Shown here piece after piece: positions 11,511 through 23,273 of a DNA stretch of 64,000 nt (its first letter is position 1; every line of letters begins with the position of its first letter). The notes below the pieces were generated by a model. That model was not told the DNA's origin, made no database searches, and was given only the letters and a program-made list of their open reading frames with translations. This DNA comes from Tridacna crocea (lineage: Eukaryota; Mollusca; Bivalvia; Cardiida; Cardiidae): assembly GCA_943736015.1 (NCBI GenBank), contig OX031059.1, positions 50,231,159-50,295,158 on the forward strand, in the 5' to 3' direction. Made by a program: the position numbers and the translations under genes.

Positions 11511-12093
11511 GCACCAAAAAGAACAGATATTCTCTTCATTTTGTGGGTTTCAACTGAGGACTTAATCAAAATCCAGTACAGTTCTTTTAGATTATTCCCA
11601 GTGACATAACCCTTCCACTTAGCCACGCATTACAATATTATGTCAAGTGCGAGAAATATAAGGTAAATAAAGTAATATTTCCACTATTTCCATCTGGTTG
11701 TGAGGCATGCACATTTTACCTGGGTAACTAATGCGCTAGAACAATTGTTTTTCACCTTGACGAGTTAGAATATAAAAATCGGTATTTTCACAATTGTGAC
11801 CATGAAGTACTGAAAAATATTTCACCAATATTTCTCAATAACCTAACTGAAAGCCTGAAAGAAAAGGTAATACTTGAAATTTCCTTAAAAAATAATGCCA
11901 GACAAAATTACAAACTATAACTTTGTTACGTCTACATTGTGTTCCAGTCTGGAAATATATTTGGATAGTGCTAATAATGATAATGAATAAAAAAGTGGCG
12001 AGTTCTGAACTTTTTTGGCGCGATTAAAAGTTTAAAGCCTATTATATAAACTTACATGTTGCTATTTTCAATCATACTTTTTGAGAAAAATAG

Positions 12094-12168
12094 ATCCCGA
12101 TTGGACAATGTAGATCAAAGATCAGACTGCATGTTCTGTGCAGTCTGATCTTGATCTACACTGTCCAA
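12094..12168. repeat. Hairpin of TGATCAGACTGCA type
   Basis: GGACAATGTAGATCAAAGATCAGACTGCA pairs with TGCAGTCTGATCTTGATCTACACTGTCC. Related strings occur at 14735-14800, 42080-42130 and 61555-61590, so this is a dispersed family. Confidence 0.6.
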
Positions 12169-12203
12169 AAAAGATCAGTGAGTTGCACATAGCAGCCAAA
12201 AGG

Positions 12204-12433
12204 TTAACTCTTTACCACACAATCCGAACTTTTAACGACCCTGAGACAAAAACATTTTGAAGATATCGTAGGAAAGGGAGAAAATGCTGGTAACCAGCAT
12301 TTTCTCCTTTTCCAACAATGTTTTCAACCCTGCAGGGAACAAATTTCAATTTTTGAGCTAAGTTCAATTTGTTGTCTGCAAGTGCTTTCAATCTGAACTA
12401 GTCCAAAATTTTGTCATATGGCAAAGAAGTAAG
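12204..12433 (+). mobile_element. TTAA-palindrome MITE
   Basis: Left TTAA intact, palindrome centred ~12295; right end altered to AAAGAAGTAAG. Confidence 0.8.
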
Positions 12434-12700
12434 AGGATTGCATTTCCAAGTACGGAGCACTAATTTGACTAGCTCATATGGAAACAAGTTGTAGGGTCAG
12501 ACAATTTAGTGTTCTGCAGTATATATCCGGAAGACTTTCTGACAAATTTGACAGGCTGTCTATATCGTATTGAGAGCACTTTCAGACGAATCATCACCGT
12601 GTTTATCACCAAGCTTTCTGTGATGTATATGTCTCAATTTGAGATCTCTTACCAATTCTTAAGCCACCTTCATGAGTCTTCCTGACCAATTAAAGATTGA

Positions 12701-12932
12701 CTAACTCTTTACCACATGACAAAATTCCAGGCTAATTGAAACTGTTAGCAAATTTTGCAGATGAGAAATCAAATGCAACTCAAATGGTGAACCCTGTCTC
12801 TGAAAGGTAAGAACACATTGTGAGTAGGAAGAAAGTGCTGGTTATCAGCATTTGTCTTTGTTTCTTACACTGTTTTCAAAACCCCTCTTCTCCATGGTCT
12901 TTGAAATTTGAGGTTATTCGGCAAACATTTAA
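12701..12932 (-). mobile_element. TTAA-palindrome MITE, followed by a fragment
   Basis: Left CTAACTCTTTACCACATGAC; right TTAA 12929-12932. A further left-end fragment (CTCTGTATCAAACAACAAAAC) continues from that TTAA to ~13000. Confidence 0.7.
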
Positions 12933-13598
12933 CTCTGTATCAAACAACAAAACATAATGTGGGAAAAGTAGAAAATGTGGGAACAGGAAAAAAATGCTGG
13001 AAACAGCTTAAATATGATAGTTTCCTGCTTTGGCATGAAATGATATCTTGACCTTATTTGTAGTTTTGTCATTTTCCCCCTCAATCCTGGACAAGTTTCT
13101 ACTACACCAAATAGGAAACAAGTCAAACTTGATAGTTTAAGCCTAAAGCTGAATCCTGAAATGTTTTCCCATAATTACATTTCGCAGAGAAATGACTAGC
13201 AAGGAAATTATCACCAATATAACAGTTTCATGCTAGGAGCTATCAAAATGCCTGGAACAATTTCATTTGTTCTCTATAGCATGATCTCCTTTCATTTTTT
13301 TAGCCGTTTACCAAACAACCCCTAGCAATAACTGCTATGAAGAGTTTTCCATGACGCACAAATGCTGTGTCAATGACACAATTTTAACTCAAATTCAAAA
13401 TGTAAATCATCACAAATGGACTATCATTAATCATAGTTTTTATCTTATTTCGATATCAAGCAAACACTGATTGTTGTTAAAACTACAAGGTTTATTGAGC
13501 CGCCTGGTTACAGAGCAACCAGACTCTCATTGTTATCTTGTTGATCTATGGGGTGACGTCAGCCTACTTCTGGTCTTGTACTGCCATGGACGGATCCG

Positions 13599-13611
13599 GG
13601 GGGGGGGGGGA
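13599..13611 (+). repeat. Poly-G tract
   Basis: A run of 13 G in a GC-richer patch (GGATCC-G13-AGAGAGACCTGGGG). Similar G or C runs occur at 10719-10728, 42693-42713 and 52660-52690. Confidence 0.7.
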
Positions 13612-13799
13612 GAGAGACCTGGGGTCCGGACTCTCCCTGGAATTTTGGCAAAAATGTGGTTATGGGATTCATGAAATGGTACTGGTTTGCTATTGCACAG
13701 CATTTATGTAAAATACAGTCATAAATTTAAACAAAAAGGTGATCTAAATGTGGAGACCTCCTCATGGCTAGAACTGGAAATGTTGACTATTCTTTTAAA

Positions 13800-13974
13800 C
13801 GGTTTACAATTCAACTCTTGCTGAAAAGATGATTTCTGTCTATGATAGGGTATAAAACATTGTGGGAAAAGGAGAAAATGCTGGTTACCAGCATTTTCTC
13901 CTTTTCCTACAATGTTTTCAAAAGGCTACTATTCCAGACCCGTAAAAACCAGGGATTCTTTGGGAAAGGGTTAA
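13800..13974 (-). mobile_element. TTAA-palindrome MITE, left end lost
   Basis: Perfect palindrome 13856-13921 and right end TTTGGGAAAGGGTTAA (subfamily B-like terminus). Confidence 0.75.
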
Positions 13975-14619
13975 ATATACTAGGACGAAAAAGAAATGCA
14001 GGGTACCTAAACTAAGCAAATAAAATACTATTGCTTGACCTGCATGGATGAAATTCAGTCAGGTGAAAATATAGTTAGACCACGCTTGTAGGGACTTGAC
14101 CAATCAGCGTTCAGTATTTCCATTGTATATATCGAAGATACAACTCCCGCAGTTGTATATCTGGATATACTGTGCTAGCATATCCTGCACGTGAATTCCG
14201 ACAATTTTTGTTTGCGATGTCGAGTCGGGGCAAAATGTACCCTTCGCAGTAAAAAAAAATTGAAGTATGATTTGAACTGGGTATAACATTTTCATGTGTG
14301 AGTGTAATACTATTCAAAGTCTATACAAATAGTATTGCCCTCAACTAGGCATTAACTACAGCAATCTCTTGAATGGAATGTGCTTTAGGCGGTAGAAAAA
14401 TAAGGCTTCAGTCTGGTTAAAAGTGCAATGTTCACATTTTGGCTTTAAAACATGCCATTGCCTATACAACCATTTTTCTACAACTTCAATCTGAGAAGGA
14501 TTAAACACTTGTTTTCGCTAAGAAATTACAACACATTCGACAGCGAAAGCTTTAGTTTGCATTGGCGTAAAACGTGTCAGTGCACCTACACATGAATAGG
14601 TTGGTTTAGTAATGTTTAA

Positions 14620-14830
14620 CCCTTAACCTGCTTAATAAGTGAAAAGAAACCTTCAAACCAATGATAAAAGCCCAAATTTGGCTATTTCAAAGATATTTTA
14701 TGGAAAAATATCGCTTTAATACCGCAGTGTACATCCAAGGTCAGATTATACACGTTCTGTTCTTTCTGATCTGTATCTAAATTGTCCCCTAAAAATCCTT
14801 GAGTCGCGTTTAGCAGCCTACAGGTTAAGC
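14620..14830. repeat. Dispersed repeat piece
   Basis: TTAACCTGCTTAATAAGTG to GTTTAGCAGCCTACAGGTTA with CAGATTATACACGTTCTGTTCTTTCTGATCTG inside; relates to the hairpin at 12094-12168 and its TGCACATAGCAGCC neighbour. Confidence 0.45.
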
Positions 14831-15110
14831 CCAATGGCTCTACAAAGTTTACAAGGTTTTCATGTTGACATTGCTTACAAAAATTGCTTGAAATTTACGT
14901 ATTAAACATAATTGCAACAACAACAACAAAAACCTGAACAATATTTCTCAGCAACATTCCATGTGTTTCGTAATAAAATAGACTAGTACTGTCTAATTAC
15001 AAGAGACACATAGTAAGTTCTAACCGATGAAGGCCCCTACTGTCTTTGACAATCTACATCAATCGAAACATGTTTTCAAAATTTTGCCGACAAATACAAG
15101 TTCGATCTTA

Positions 15111-15915
15111 CACCCCGGTTACACAGAGCTATCGCTGATAAATCGGTGGTCTTTTTAACCGAAGTAGGGTGGGAACCGACGAAAACCGACTTGCCTCCGA
15201 TGTCACATATTGGTCACCTATTCCCAACCTATCAAAAGCTACCGGGAAAAGATTAATTTCGTCGATGAAAAGTTACCGATTTAGATTTTTAAACATGCTT
15301 AAAATTCTCGATCGGTGAAAATATTACAAAATAACCGATTGACAACTTATCTACCACTGATATCACCTATAGGCCATCGACAAGCCACCGAAGAGCCACA
15401 GAAAAGCCACCGATGAACTGATACTAATCACCGGTGAAAAAAGCTAAGAATCAAAATATGGAATCCATGAGACACATTGTTACATGCGCGACAGGCATTT
15501 TAATTCAGTTTCCACAAAAATTCACCAGCACAATATCTGATTGATTCCGTAACAATTCTGTAACAAGTTTCGATTTGACTTAGTATGTCGGTCAAAGGGA
15601 ACTCCCTGAAATCCGTCGACCAAGGCAAAACTGTTATGTTTGTCTCTAACGAAGTCTTGAAAGTCCAAGAAGACTCCATTGTGAAGGAAAGATGTTGTGG
15701 CCGTATATATCTTTAATCACCGGTCAGATCCCGATTGGGCCTCTACCAGCGCAAGACGGAATATTTTTAAGACCGATTGAACCCCTGTTTATCGCCGTTT
15801 ACACAAACAGCTTGAAATAAGGTCGCCTATGACAACCGATAAAAAAGGAAAAAAATTGAAATAATGACACCGATTTGAAATGGATGTAAGCCCGACAGTC
15901 TGTGTAACCGGGGTG
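15111..15915. mobile_element. PIF/Harbinger-like non-autonomous element, 805 bp
   Basis: Perfect 17-bp terminal inverted repeats: CACCCCGGTTACACAGA at the left and its inverse at 15899-15915. Flanked by TTA on both sides (15108-15110 and 15916-15918), the 3-bp target duplication of PIF/Harbinger. The interior is rich in ACCGAT/ATCGGT motifs in both orientations and has no transposase ORF. Exact TIRs suggest a fairly young insertion. Confidence 0.8.
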
Positions 15916-16132
15916 TTAACAATCCACAAATAGGTTAACTTTCATTAAAATCATAATGAATAATTTAACATTTTGATATAAATTAGTACCTTACTTATGC
16001 CTCTTTTGAACCAGGTGCAAAACTTCCATTTTAACAATTACAACGACTCAATTTTGTAACAGGCTTTTTATCTTCTATAAATATGAGCATATGACGTAAA
16101 AAGCATGAATAAATAGTCACGTGGTCTAAGTA

Positions 16133-16226
16133 AGATAGAAAATCTCGTGCCGTGATATATGGGAAATATACACTCGCTAACGCTCGTTGTATATTTCCCA
16201 TATACCACGGCACTCGTTTTCTATCC
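16133..16226. repeat. Strong hairpin, ~37-bp arms
   Basis: GATAGAAAATCTCGTGCCGTG-ATATATGGGAAATATACA pairs with its inverse ending GGCACTCGTTTTCTATC, loop CTCGCTAACGCTCG. Probably a foldback MITE end or relic. Confidence 0.7.
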
Positions 16227-16439
16227 CTTACGTAAATGCCTGCAATATCAGATGGCTAAAATTACTCAACTTTGTAAAAATAACGTAAGCGGGGTAATTG
16301 TAGAAAAGCAAAATACCTGTGCACAATTTTGAGGACAAGATATTCATTTGTCAAATTTAGTCAATGAGATGCATTTGAAGTTGTCACATTGATTTTCTGA
16401 AGTTTGAACTGCTTTCAACATCTGCAAAGTATGGTACAC

Positions 16440-17420
16440 TTAACAGTAGTTCAGATGGGGCAAGCTATTGCACTACTGGTTGAGGGTCAATGTGTTTAAT
16501 GTGCATATCTCTACAATAGAACAACTTGTCAGACCCAAGCCAGAGATGGAAAGGCTCAAAGACCAACCGCGAACAGGACATCCGCGCATCACGACTGCAA
16601 GTCAGGACAGGGCTATCCTCCTAGCCCACTTGCACAATCGCCACTGTACAGCCAGTGAAACCCCTAATAATACACTAGGCAATCATGGTCACCATATTCA
16701 TGCTGACACTGTACAGAACCAGCTAGGAGTCTACAGTCTGCAAGCCCAACGTCCTTACATTAATTTGCCACTTACTGGTCCACACATCATAGGACATGGT
16801 TAGCAGCACATTCGCCACAAAATTTCTCAATGAGGCAATGGAGACAGGTTCTCCTTACTGATGAGTCCCGGTTCACTCTGTATCGTTCTAAAGGTCGACA
16901 TCGAGAATACTGACTTCATGGGGAACGCCATACTGACATATGCATTCTTGAGATCGATATGTTTTGCCGAGGATCGGACATGGTATGGGGAGGGATTTCT
17001 CATGGGTTGAAGTCTTGATTAATTGTGATTGACAGTAACTTAACCACCATGCGGTACAGAGATGAAATACTCTTCCCTGTTGCAGTGCCAATGTTATAGA
17101 GGCATAACCTCACATTCCAACATGATAACGCTAGGCCGCATGTTGCCCGCATTTGCCAAAATTTTCTCACAAACCAGAATATCCAGCCCCTTGATTAGCC
17201 AGCCTACAGCCCTGATTTATTCCCTATTGAGCACCTCTGGGACGAACTGGACAGAAGAGTCAAGAGACACCAGAATCCCCCAACAAATCTGGCCTAGCTG
17301 GTCCATGCTCTGTTAGAAGAGTGGGGAAACCATCCCCATGGCAACCGGCTGATAAACTCTATGCATAGGAGAGTCATAGCTGCAACGAATGCTCGAGGAG
17401 GCCATAGGAGATATTGAACA
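16440..17420 (+). pseudogene. Tc1/mariner transposase remnant
   Basis: Blocks in order, in shifting frames with several stops: helix-turn-helix linker QPRTGHPRITTASQDRAI (~16565), LLTDESRFTLYR with the first catalytic Asp (~16851-16886), HDNARPHVARIC with the second (~17121), SPDLFPIEHLWDELDRRVK with the third acidic residue (~17205-17262) and NARGGH near 17390. These are the landmarks of the Tc1-like DDE transposase family. At least three frame changes and stops make it dead. Terminal repeats were not identified with confidence. Confidence 0.8.
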
Positions 17421-17516
17421 AGCTTTGTGTCTCCATATGAAGTCAGTCACTACTTTTTTTCACTCAAGAGGGGGTACTGTCAATAAGAAGCCATTTTCTC
17501 ATTTCCTTTTGGCCAC

Positions 17517-17712
17517 ACTGAAAGGAAATTTTGTCAAAATATTCAAACTAACTAACAAAGTATCTACAAATATTTTCAAGATAAGCATATAGAAATTTCT
17601 GATCGGTTAAAAATGTGCAAAAGTGTTATACCGCTATAAATCTGTATTTATGAACTATCAAGAAAACTTCATGCAATGCAGCACTAGCAGTATTAGGGGT
17701 CTAATACCTTAA
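17517..17712 (+). repeat. Dispersed repeat ending AGGGGTCTAATACCTT
   Basis: About 195 bp closely matching the reverse complement of 46639-46830 (shared CAAAAGTGTTATACC, AAATCTGTATTTAT, CTATCAAGAAAAC, TGCAATGCAGCACTAG). Probably one end of a DNA transposon. Confidence 0.65.
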
Positions 17713-18523
17713 TTTTAGAAGTGTAGGTCAGAAATGCTATAGAAATGAGGCATATGATGTCAGAACTTTGACCAAAAACTGAAATTGGCTTATTTCAGAT
17801 GTGCATTGATAGGAAAATTTGTAACTTTACTGAAAATAAGGGTACATAATTATGTGATAATTCAAATTAATATTTCAATCCATGTTGATAAAAATGAACT
17901 GTTGTAAAGTACTGCTATTGTTACATTTATACTGTAGTCGCCAATAGAAAGAATTCATATCAACATATGAGCCAAATTCCTGCTTTATGCCACGTTCCAC
18001 TAGGCAGAGAATCCACTGCCCTCATGGGGTTCATGGCACTTCTCCAAAATCCTGTGAACCATGCAGAAGTACCACCGTGTGCAACATTTTTGAACTAATG
18101 CATTTCCAGAACAGTGTTTATAGTAAGCTGCAATCATTACCTTGTTGCACTAATCACCATCCTGTCATACAGCTGTTGTGCTTTGACGGTGCTTGTGGTC
18201 TCTACAAGACGCTTTTACTACCCTTCCACTGGGGCACAGGATTTCCGGCTCACTTTGTTGCTGCTGCGACTTTGATATGAATTATGCGCACAAGCTGCAG
18301 TTTTGGAATTATTCTTTGAGGAACTGCTGCTTTTGCAATCGTGCTTTGAGGAAAATGGATCAAAATACTGCAGTAGCTATGGTCCAGCTTGCAGTTATGA
18401 ACAACAGACTGATAAGGTTGGGTCTTGTTTTTGTTACATTGCTTTGCACTTGCAAGACATTACTTGCACTGCTGCTACAATACTACTGTGTTCAGGAATT
18501 TCTTGATATGCTTTCACTTCACT

Positions 18524-18751
18524 TTAAGTCTTTACCACACAATCCCGAATCTTAACGACCCAAGAAAAAAGGCCTTTGAAAACGTTGTAGAAAAAGGTGA
18601 AAATGCTGGTAACCAGCATTTTCTCCTTTTCCAACAATGTTTTCTACCCTTCCAAAATCAAATTTCATTTTTTTAGGCACATCAATTTTTTCTTCTGCAA
18701 ATGCTTTCGATTTGAACCAGTCTATAAATTTGTTGTTTGGTAAAGAGTTAA
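18524..18751 (+). mobile_element. TTAA-palindrome MITE
   Basis: Complete, TTAA at both ends, palindrome centred ~18615. Confidence 0.85.
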
Positions 18752-19163
18752 ATGGTAAATAACCAGCAAAGTCAAAACAATCACTCTGAAATGGCAACTG
18801 TGAAGCTTTTGATACATTACTACAATGATCAAGGCGTTACCACTGCAGTTACCATTCCTGCTTTGATTTGCAGCGTTTATACTGAAATTTTGATGTGTAG
18901 TGGAATGACCGCTCAGAGAAATGGAAGGTGGCAGTGGGGATTGTGAAGCTTCTGTTATGCTTCTAGTAAAATCAAAGTATTTCTAATGCACCGTTGCCAT
19001 TTCTCCTGTAATTCATGGCATTTTAGACCAAAATTGCAAAGCATAGCAGAATGGCCACTAAGTGAAATGTGCGTGAATTCTGTTTGATCTCATTTTTTAC
19101 AGAGATTTATGAAACAAAGCAATGAAACAATTATTATTGCAACTAGTAAAACTCCACTCTGCA

Positions 19164-19596
19164 TTTACCGTTTTCCAAACAAGCCCTTGTTTTTACATGT
19201 CTTCAGTACAAGCCTGTAGAAAACACTGTGGGAAAAGGAGAAATTGCTCTTAACGAGCAATTTCTGCTTTTCCCACAGTGTTTTCTAACCTGCTGGAAAC
19301 AAATTTAACCCTTTCCCAAACAAGCCCTGGTTTTTACGTGTCTGCAGTAAAACTCTTTTGAAAACACTGTGGGAAAAGGAGAAACTGCTTTTCCCACAGT
19401 GTTTTCTACCCATTCAGAGAACTTTCTGCCATTTATATCAAATTTGAAATTGTCATCTGCAAACTCTTTGAATTTGGAAGAATCCAAAATTTGTCGTTTG
19501 GGAAAGGGTTAAATGTTTGTGTTATGTTTATTTCCTGTTCTACAAGTGCTTTCGAATTGGACCAGTCTAAATATTTGTGGTTTGGTCAAGAGTTAA
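19164..19596 (+). mobile_element. TTAA-palindrome MITE subfamily B, split by a nested copy
   Basis: Left end TTTACCGTTTTCCAAACAAGCC, core arm GGAGAAATTGCTC..GAGCAATTTCTGC, right arm interrupted at AAATTTAA (19305) and resumed at 19509 with ATGTTTGTGTTATGTTTATTT, ending CAAGAGTTAA at 19593-19596. Confidence 0.82.
19305..19512 (+). mobile_element. TTAA-palindrome MITE subfamily B, nested inside another copy
   Basis: Flanked by TTAA at 19305-19308 and 19509-19512. It lacks the very centre of the palindrome (GGAGAAACTGC-TTTTCCC), leaving a shortened hairpin. Confidence 0.85.
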
Positions 19597-19784
19597 AGAG
19601 TTCTATCAACTTTCTTTGTGGAGAGTGGAGATCCAGATATGACTGTACATAATGAAAAATTTTAAATCTACCCTGATTGATGTATTGAAAGTTGTTCTGG
19701 TGAAAAAAATTGGGAATTCAGAAAGTCTGGGGCTTACACATTGACTAGAAATATAACCACTTCGTTCATTCAAAGGAAAACGGG

Positions 19785-20013
19785 TTAACCCTTTACTCCA
19801 TAGATACTCATTTCAACACATTGCTTGTAGGAGCCTTTGGAAAACATTGTGACAAAAGGTAAAATTGCTCGTGACGAGCAATTTTACCTTTTGTCACAAT
19901 GTTTTCTATACTATCAAAAGGTGCCATTTGCAAATAAGAAACAACTTCAACTTTGCTGTTATTTAGGATCAGTTAGAGATGCCATAGAAATGCCTTATGG
20001 GGTAAAAGGTTAA
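19785..20013. mobile_element. TTAA-palindrome MITE subfamily C
   Basis: TTAACCCTTTACTCCATAGA left, GGGGTAAAAGGTTAA right. The core arm GTGACAAAAGGTAAAATTG with centre CTCGTGACGAG is perfectly mirrored. Sequence between termini and palindrome differs from subfamily A. A second copy is at 61830-62056. Confidence 0.82.
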
Positions 20014-20214
20014 CTCAAGATTTTCACAAGAAAAAAAGACAGACACTTTAAGACTTAATGGACCTTAAAGCAATTCAAAGGATGAAGAAACTCTGTAAAT
20101 GATGCAATTAATGTCAAACTGATCAACTATTTATCATTGAAATGTGACAGCTTCAAATGTCAGATCCTCTCCAATATCTGATGTCTGTGAGACTAATCCA
20201 TGTGAAAAATATAC

Positions 20215-20231
20215 ATCCATCCATCCATCCC
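20215..20231 (+). repeat. ATCC microsatellite
   Basis: Four ATCC units just upstream of a MITE. Confidence 0.7.
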
Positions 20232-20243
20232 AGCATCAATCCT

Positions 20244-20472
20244 TTAACACATTACCACACAATCCCTACTTTTGACGCCCCTGAGAAAGAAGCCTTTTAA
20301 AAAAATTGTGGGAAAAGGAGAAAATGCTGGTTACCAGCATTTTCTCCTTTTTCCACAATCTTTTCTACCCTTCACAAAACAAATTTCAAATTTTCAGTCA
20401 CTTTTATTTTGTCGTCTGCAAATGCTTTCAATTTGGGCAAGCCTAAAACATTGTCGTTTGGTAATGGGTTAA
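20244..20472 (+). mobile_element. TTAA-palindrome MITE, first of a three-copy chain
   Basis: Complete; right TTAA 20469-20472 is shared with the next copy. Confidence 0.85.
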
Positions 20473-20697
20473 CTTTTTACCGAACGACCAAATTTTAGAT
20501 TGGTCCAACTTGAAAGTACTTGCAGAAGACAACGTATACGAAACTCAAAAATTAAAAATTGTTTCCACCAGGGTAGAAAACATTGTGGGAAATGGAGAAA
20601 ATGCTGGTTACCAGCTTTTTATGCTTTTCCCACTACGTCTTCAAAAGGCTTTTATCTCAGTGTCGTAAAAACCTGGGACTGTTTGGTAAAAGGTTAA
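20469..20697 (-). mobile_element. TTAA-palindrome MITE, second of the chain
   Basis: Opposite orientation; TTAA 20694-20697 shared with the third copy. Confidence 0.82.
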
Positions 20698-20893
20698 CTG
20701 TTTACCAAAGGCTAAAATATCAGAATAATCCAAATTGAATGCAGTAGTAGATGACAACTTTGATGTGGCTCAAATGTAGAAAATTGTGTCAGAAAGGGTA
20801 GAAAAGGTTGTGGGAAAAGCAGAAAATGCTGGTTTTAAAAGGCTTCCTTTTTGCAGGGTCGAAAAAATTCTGGATATGTTGTAAAGAGTCAAT
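20694..20893 (-). mobile_element. TTAA-palindrome MITE, third of the chain
   Basis: Right palindrome arm deleted: AAAATGCTGGTTTTAAAAGGC. Two more short fragments of the family follow at ~20895-20970 and ~21000-21075. Confidence 0.72.
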
Positions 20894-21073
20894 CAAGTGA
20901 TCCCCTGCTTATATGACCCTGATGATGAAAACTTTTTAAAAGATCATGGGAAAAGGAGAAAATGTGAGCGTTTTTTGAAACCGACATCCATTCTTGCATT
21001 AACCCCTGTACAAAATGATCAAATGCTTTTATGACCCTGATGATTAAAATTTTAATTCTTTGTTGAAAAAGGA

Positions 21074-21300
21074 GAAACAAGAGGACCAAGATGGTCCTGT
21101 ATCGCTTACCCGAGTACCACGCAGCGAAGGTCTAAAATAAAGATAACTACCAAATATCAACGTTCAAGGCCAAATGAATGGCCAGAGCTGGGCTATCAAA
21201 CCAGCAACCTCCTGGTCTCATGTCCTGCCCACTGGCTACTAAGCACAGCCAAGAATAGTGACGCACAAGAAAGCCTCTTTGGACATACAAATTATCTTGT
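21074..21300 (+). mobile_element. Pearl/HINE-like 5' fragment
   Basis: The start AACAAGAGGACCAAGATGG followed by TCGCTTACCCGAGTACCACG parallels 27122 onward (CGCTCACCTGAGTACCAAG). The rest of the element is missing. Confidence 0.5.
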
Positions 21301-21495
21301 TGTGTAGGTATAGAATAAAATCATCCACAGCTGGGACCCAATTTTTTGCCACAAGATTGTAGAAATGCAAAACTGCTCCCAAAATACATTAGACAAGTTG
21401 GCTTCTTTAGAAAAGAAGCCAGAAGAGGTCAGCATCAATGTTTTCAATTTTATTGGCTTTCAATTTCAATATCTTTTGGTACATGTAAACAAATG

Positions 21496-22900
21496 AGTAA
21501 CCAAGAGGGCCAAGATGGCCCTGGGTCGCTCACGTGAATTTTTGAAAGGATCATAGCCAATTTTTTATTGAGGTATTGAAACAGTGGAAACAAAATCATT
21601 GTTTTGCTAAGCAATTTTCAAACGGTAACCAGTAAAAGTCATTTCAAAAGCTGACTAGCAGTTTCAGAAAGAAGAATTTTTAGGAGTTTCTTAATTTTCG
21701 TACAGTGCAAGTAGCCCCCATTCACCAGAGCCATGTTTCTTGACCTATCAAAATTTCGTGAACAAAGTTTGATAAAGGTCATTCAAGGAATATTTCCGTG
21801 AAATAATTTTCAAATCTGACCAGCCGTTTCAGAGAAGAATTATCAAGAAATTCTTCATTTCCATATAGTGCAAATAGCCCCCATTCACCAGAGCAATGTT
21901 TCTCAATGAATCAAACTTTCATGAACACTTTTTGAGAAGGGTCACCCAAGGAATATCTCTGTGAAAATTTTCCAAAATCTGACAAGCCGTTTCAGAGAAG
22001 AAGAATTTTTAAGAACTTCTTTATTGCCATATAGTGCAAATAGCCCCCATTCACCAGAGCCATGTTTCTTGATGAATCAAAATTTCACAAAATGTTTTTG
22101 AAAAGGGTCACCCAAGGAACATCTCTGTGAAATTATTTCAAAATCTGACTAGCGGTTTCAGAGAAGAATTTTTAAGAATTTCTTCATTGCCATATAGCGC
22201 AAGTAGCCCCGATTCACCAGAGCCATGTTTCTTGACGGATCAAAATTTCACAAACAATTTCGGAAAAGGGTCATCCAAAGAACATCTCTGTGAAATTATT
22301 TCAAAATCTGACCAGCGGTTTCAGAGAAGAAAAATTTTTAAGAATTTCTTCATTTCTGTATAGTGCTAGTAGCCACCTTTCACCAGAGCCATGTTTCTTG
22401 ATGGATCAGAATTTTGCGAAAAATTTTTGAAAAGGGTCACACAAGGAACATCTCTGTGAAATTATTTTAAAATCTGGCCAGCAGTTTCAGAGAAGAAGAA
22501 TTTTTAAGAATTCCTTTATTTCTGTATACTGCAAGAAGCCCTCATTCACCAGAGCCATGTTTTTTGAAATATCAAAATTTCGCGAACACTTTTGAAAAGG
22601 GTCACCCAAGGAACATCTCTGTGAAATTATTTTAAAATCTGGCCAGCAGTTTCAGAGAAGAAGATTTTTAAAGAATTTCCTAAGAAATCCCAGTTCATTG
22701 CCATAGCAACCACATTTTTTGACAGAACCAAATTCTGTGAACAACCTTTAAAGAGGACCTCCCAAGGAACATTCCAGCCAAGTTTGGTCCAAATTGACCC
22801 AGCGGTTTAGGAGGAGTTGATGTTTAAAGAATTGTTGACGACGGACACCGGGTGATCCTAAAAGCTCCCCTTGAGCATGTTGTGCTCAGGTAAGCTAAAA
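21496..22900 (+). mobile_element. Pearl/HINE-like element with ~165-bp tandem core
   Basis: The 5' end has AAGAGGGCCAAGATGGCCCTG and GTCGCTCACGTGA. Seven core monomers are marked by GTTTCAGAGAAGAA near 21661, 21826, 21989, 22155, 22318, 22483 and 22649, with spacing 163-166 bp. A short GACGACGGACA follows, then a 3' hairpin GAGCATGTTGTGCTC and the terminus AGGTGAGCTAAAA. The very even spacing means unit turnover without indels. Confidence 0.75.
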
Positions 22901-23273
22901 AACTGCCACGTAGAAACTTCATATGCTTTACATGATGGTAATTTAACCTTCTTGTCGCATTTTCAAGTTGCATGTTCTTCTCCAGTGGTCTTCTTTCTCT
23001 TTTTTAACAAATTTCTTCTTATTTTTTCTTCCGCCTTCTGCTTAGAATATTTGCTTAATAAATAAACTACAATTATAAGAGAGGTTATTTTGCAGCTATG
23101 GCAAATTAATAAATTAAATCTTTTCTGAAATTCATCACTTATAAAAATAAACCATGTCTATTTCCTGTTTCGATTTTTTTTATTTCGCTTTATTTACAAA
23201 ACCATGACGAAACAGACTGTGTATCAGAATAATTACGCTAGAAGAAATAGAAAATTCTGTGGCAGTCTGCCTT

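Noticed and set aside
18193-18555. 120-codon plus-strand frame
   Set aside because: Cys/Leu-rich, overlaps other frames of similar length and runs into a MITE; no homology recognised.
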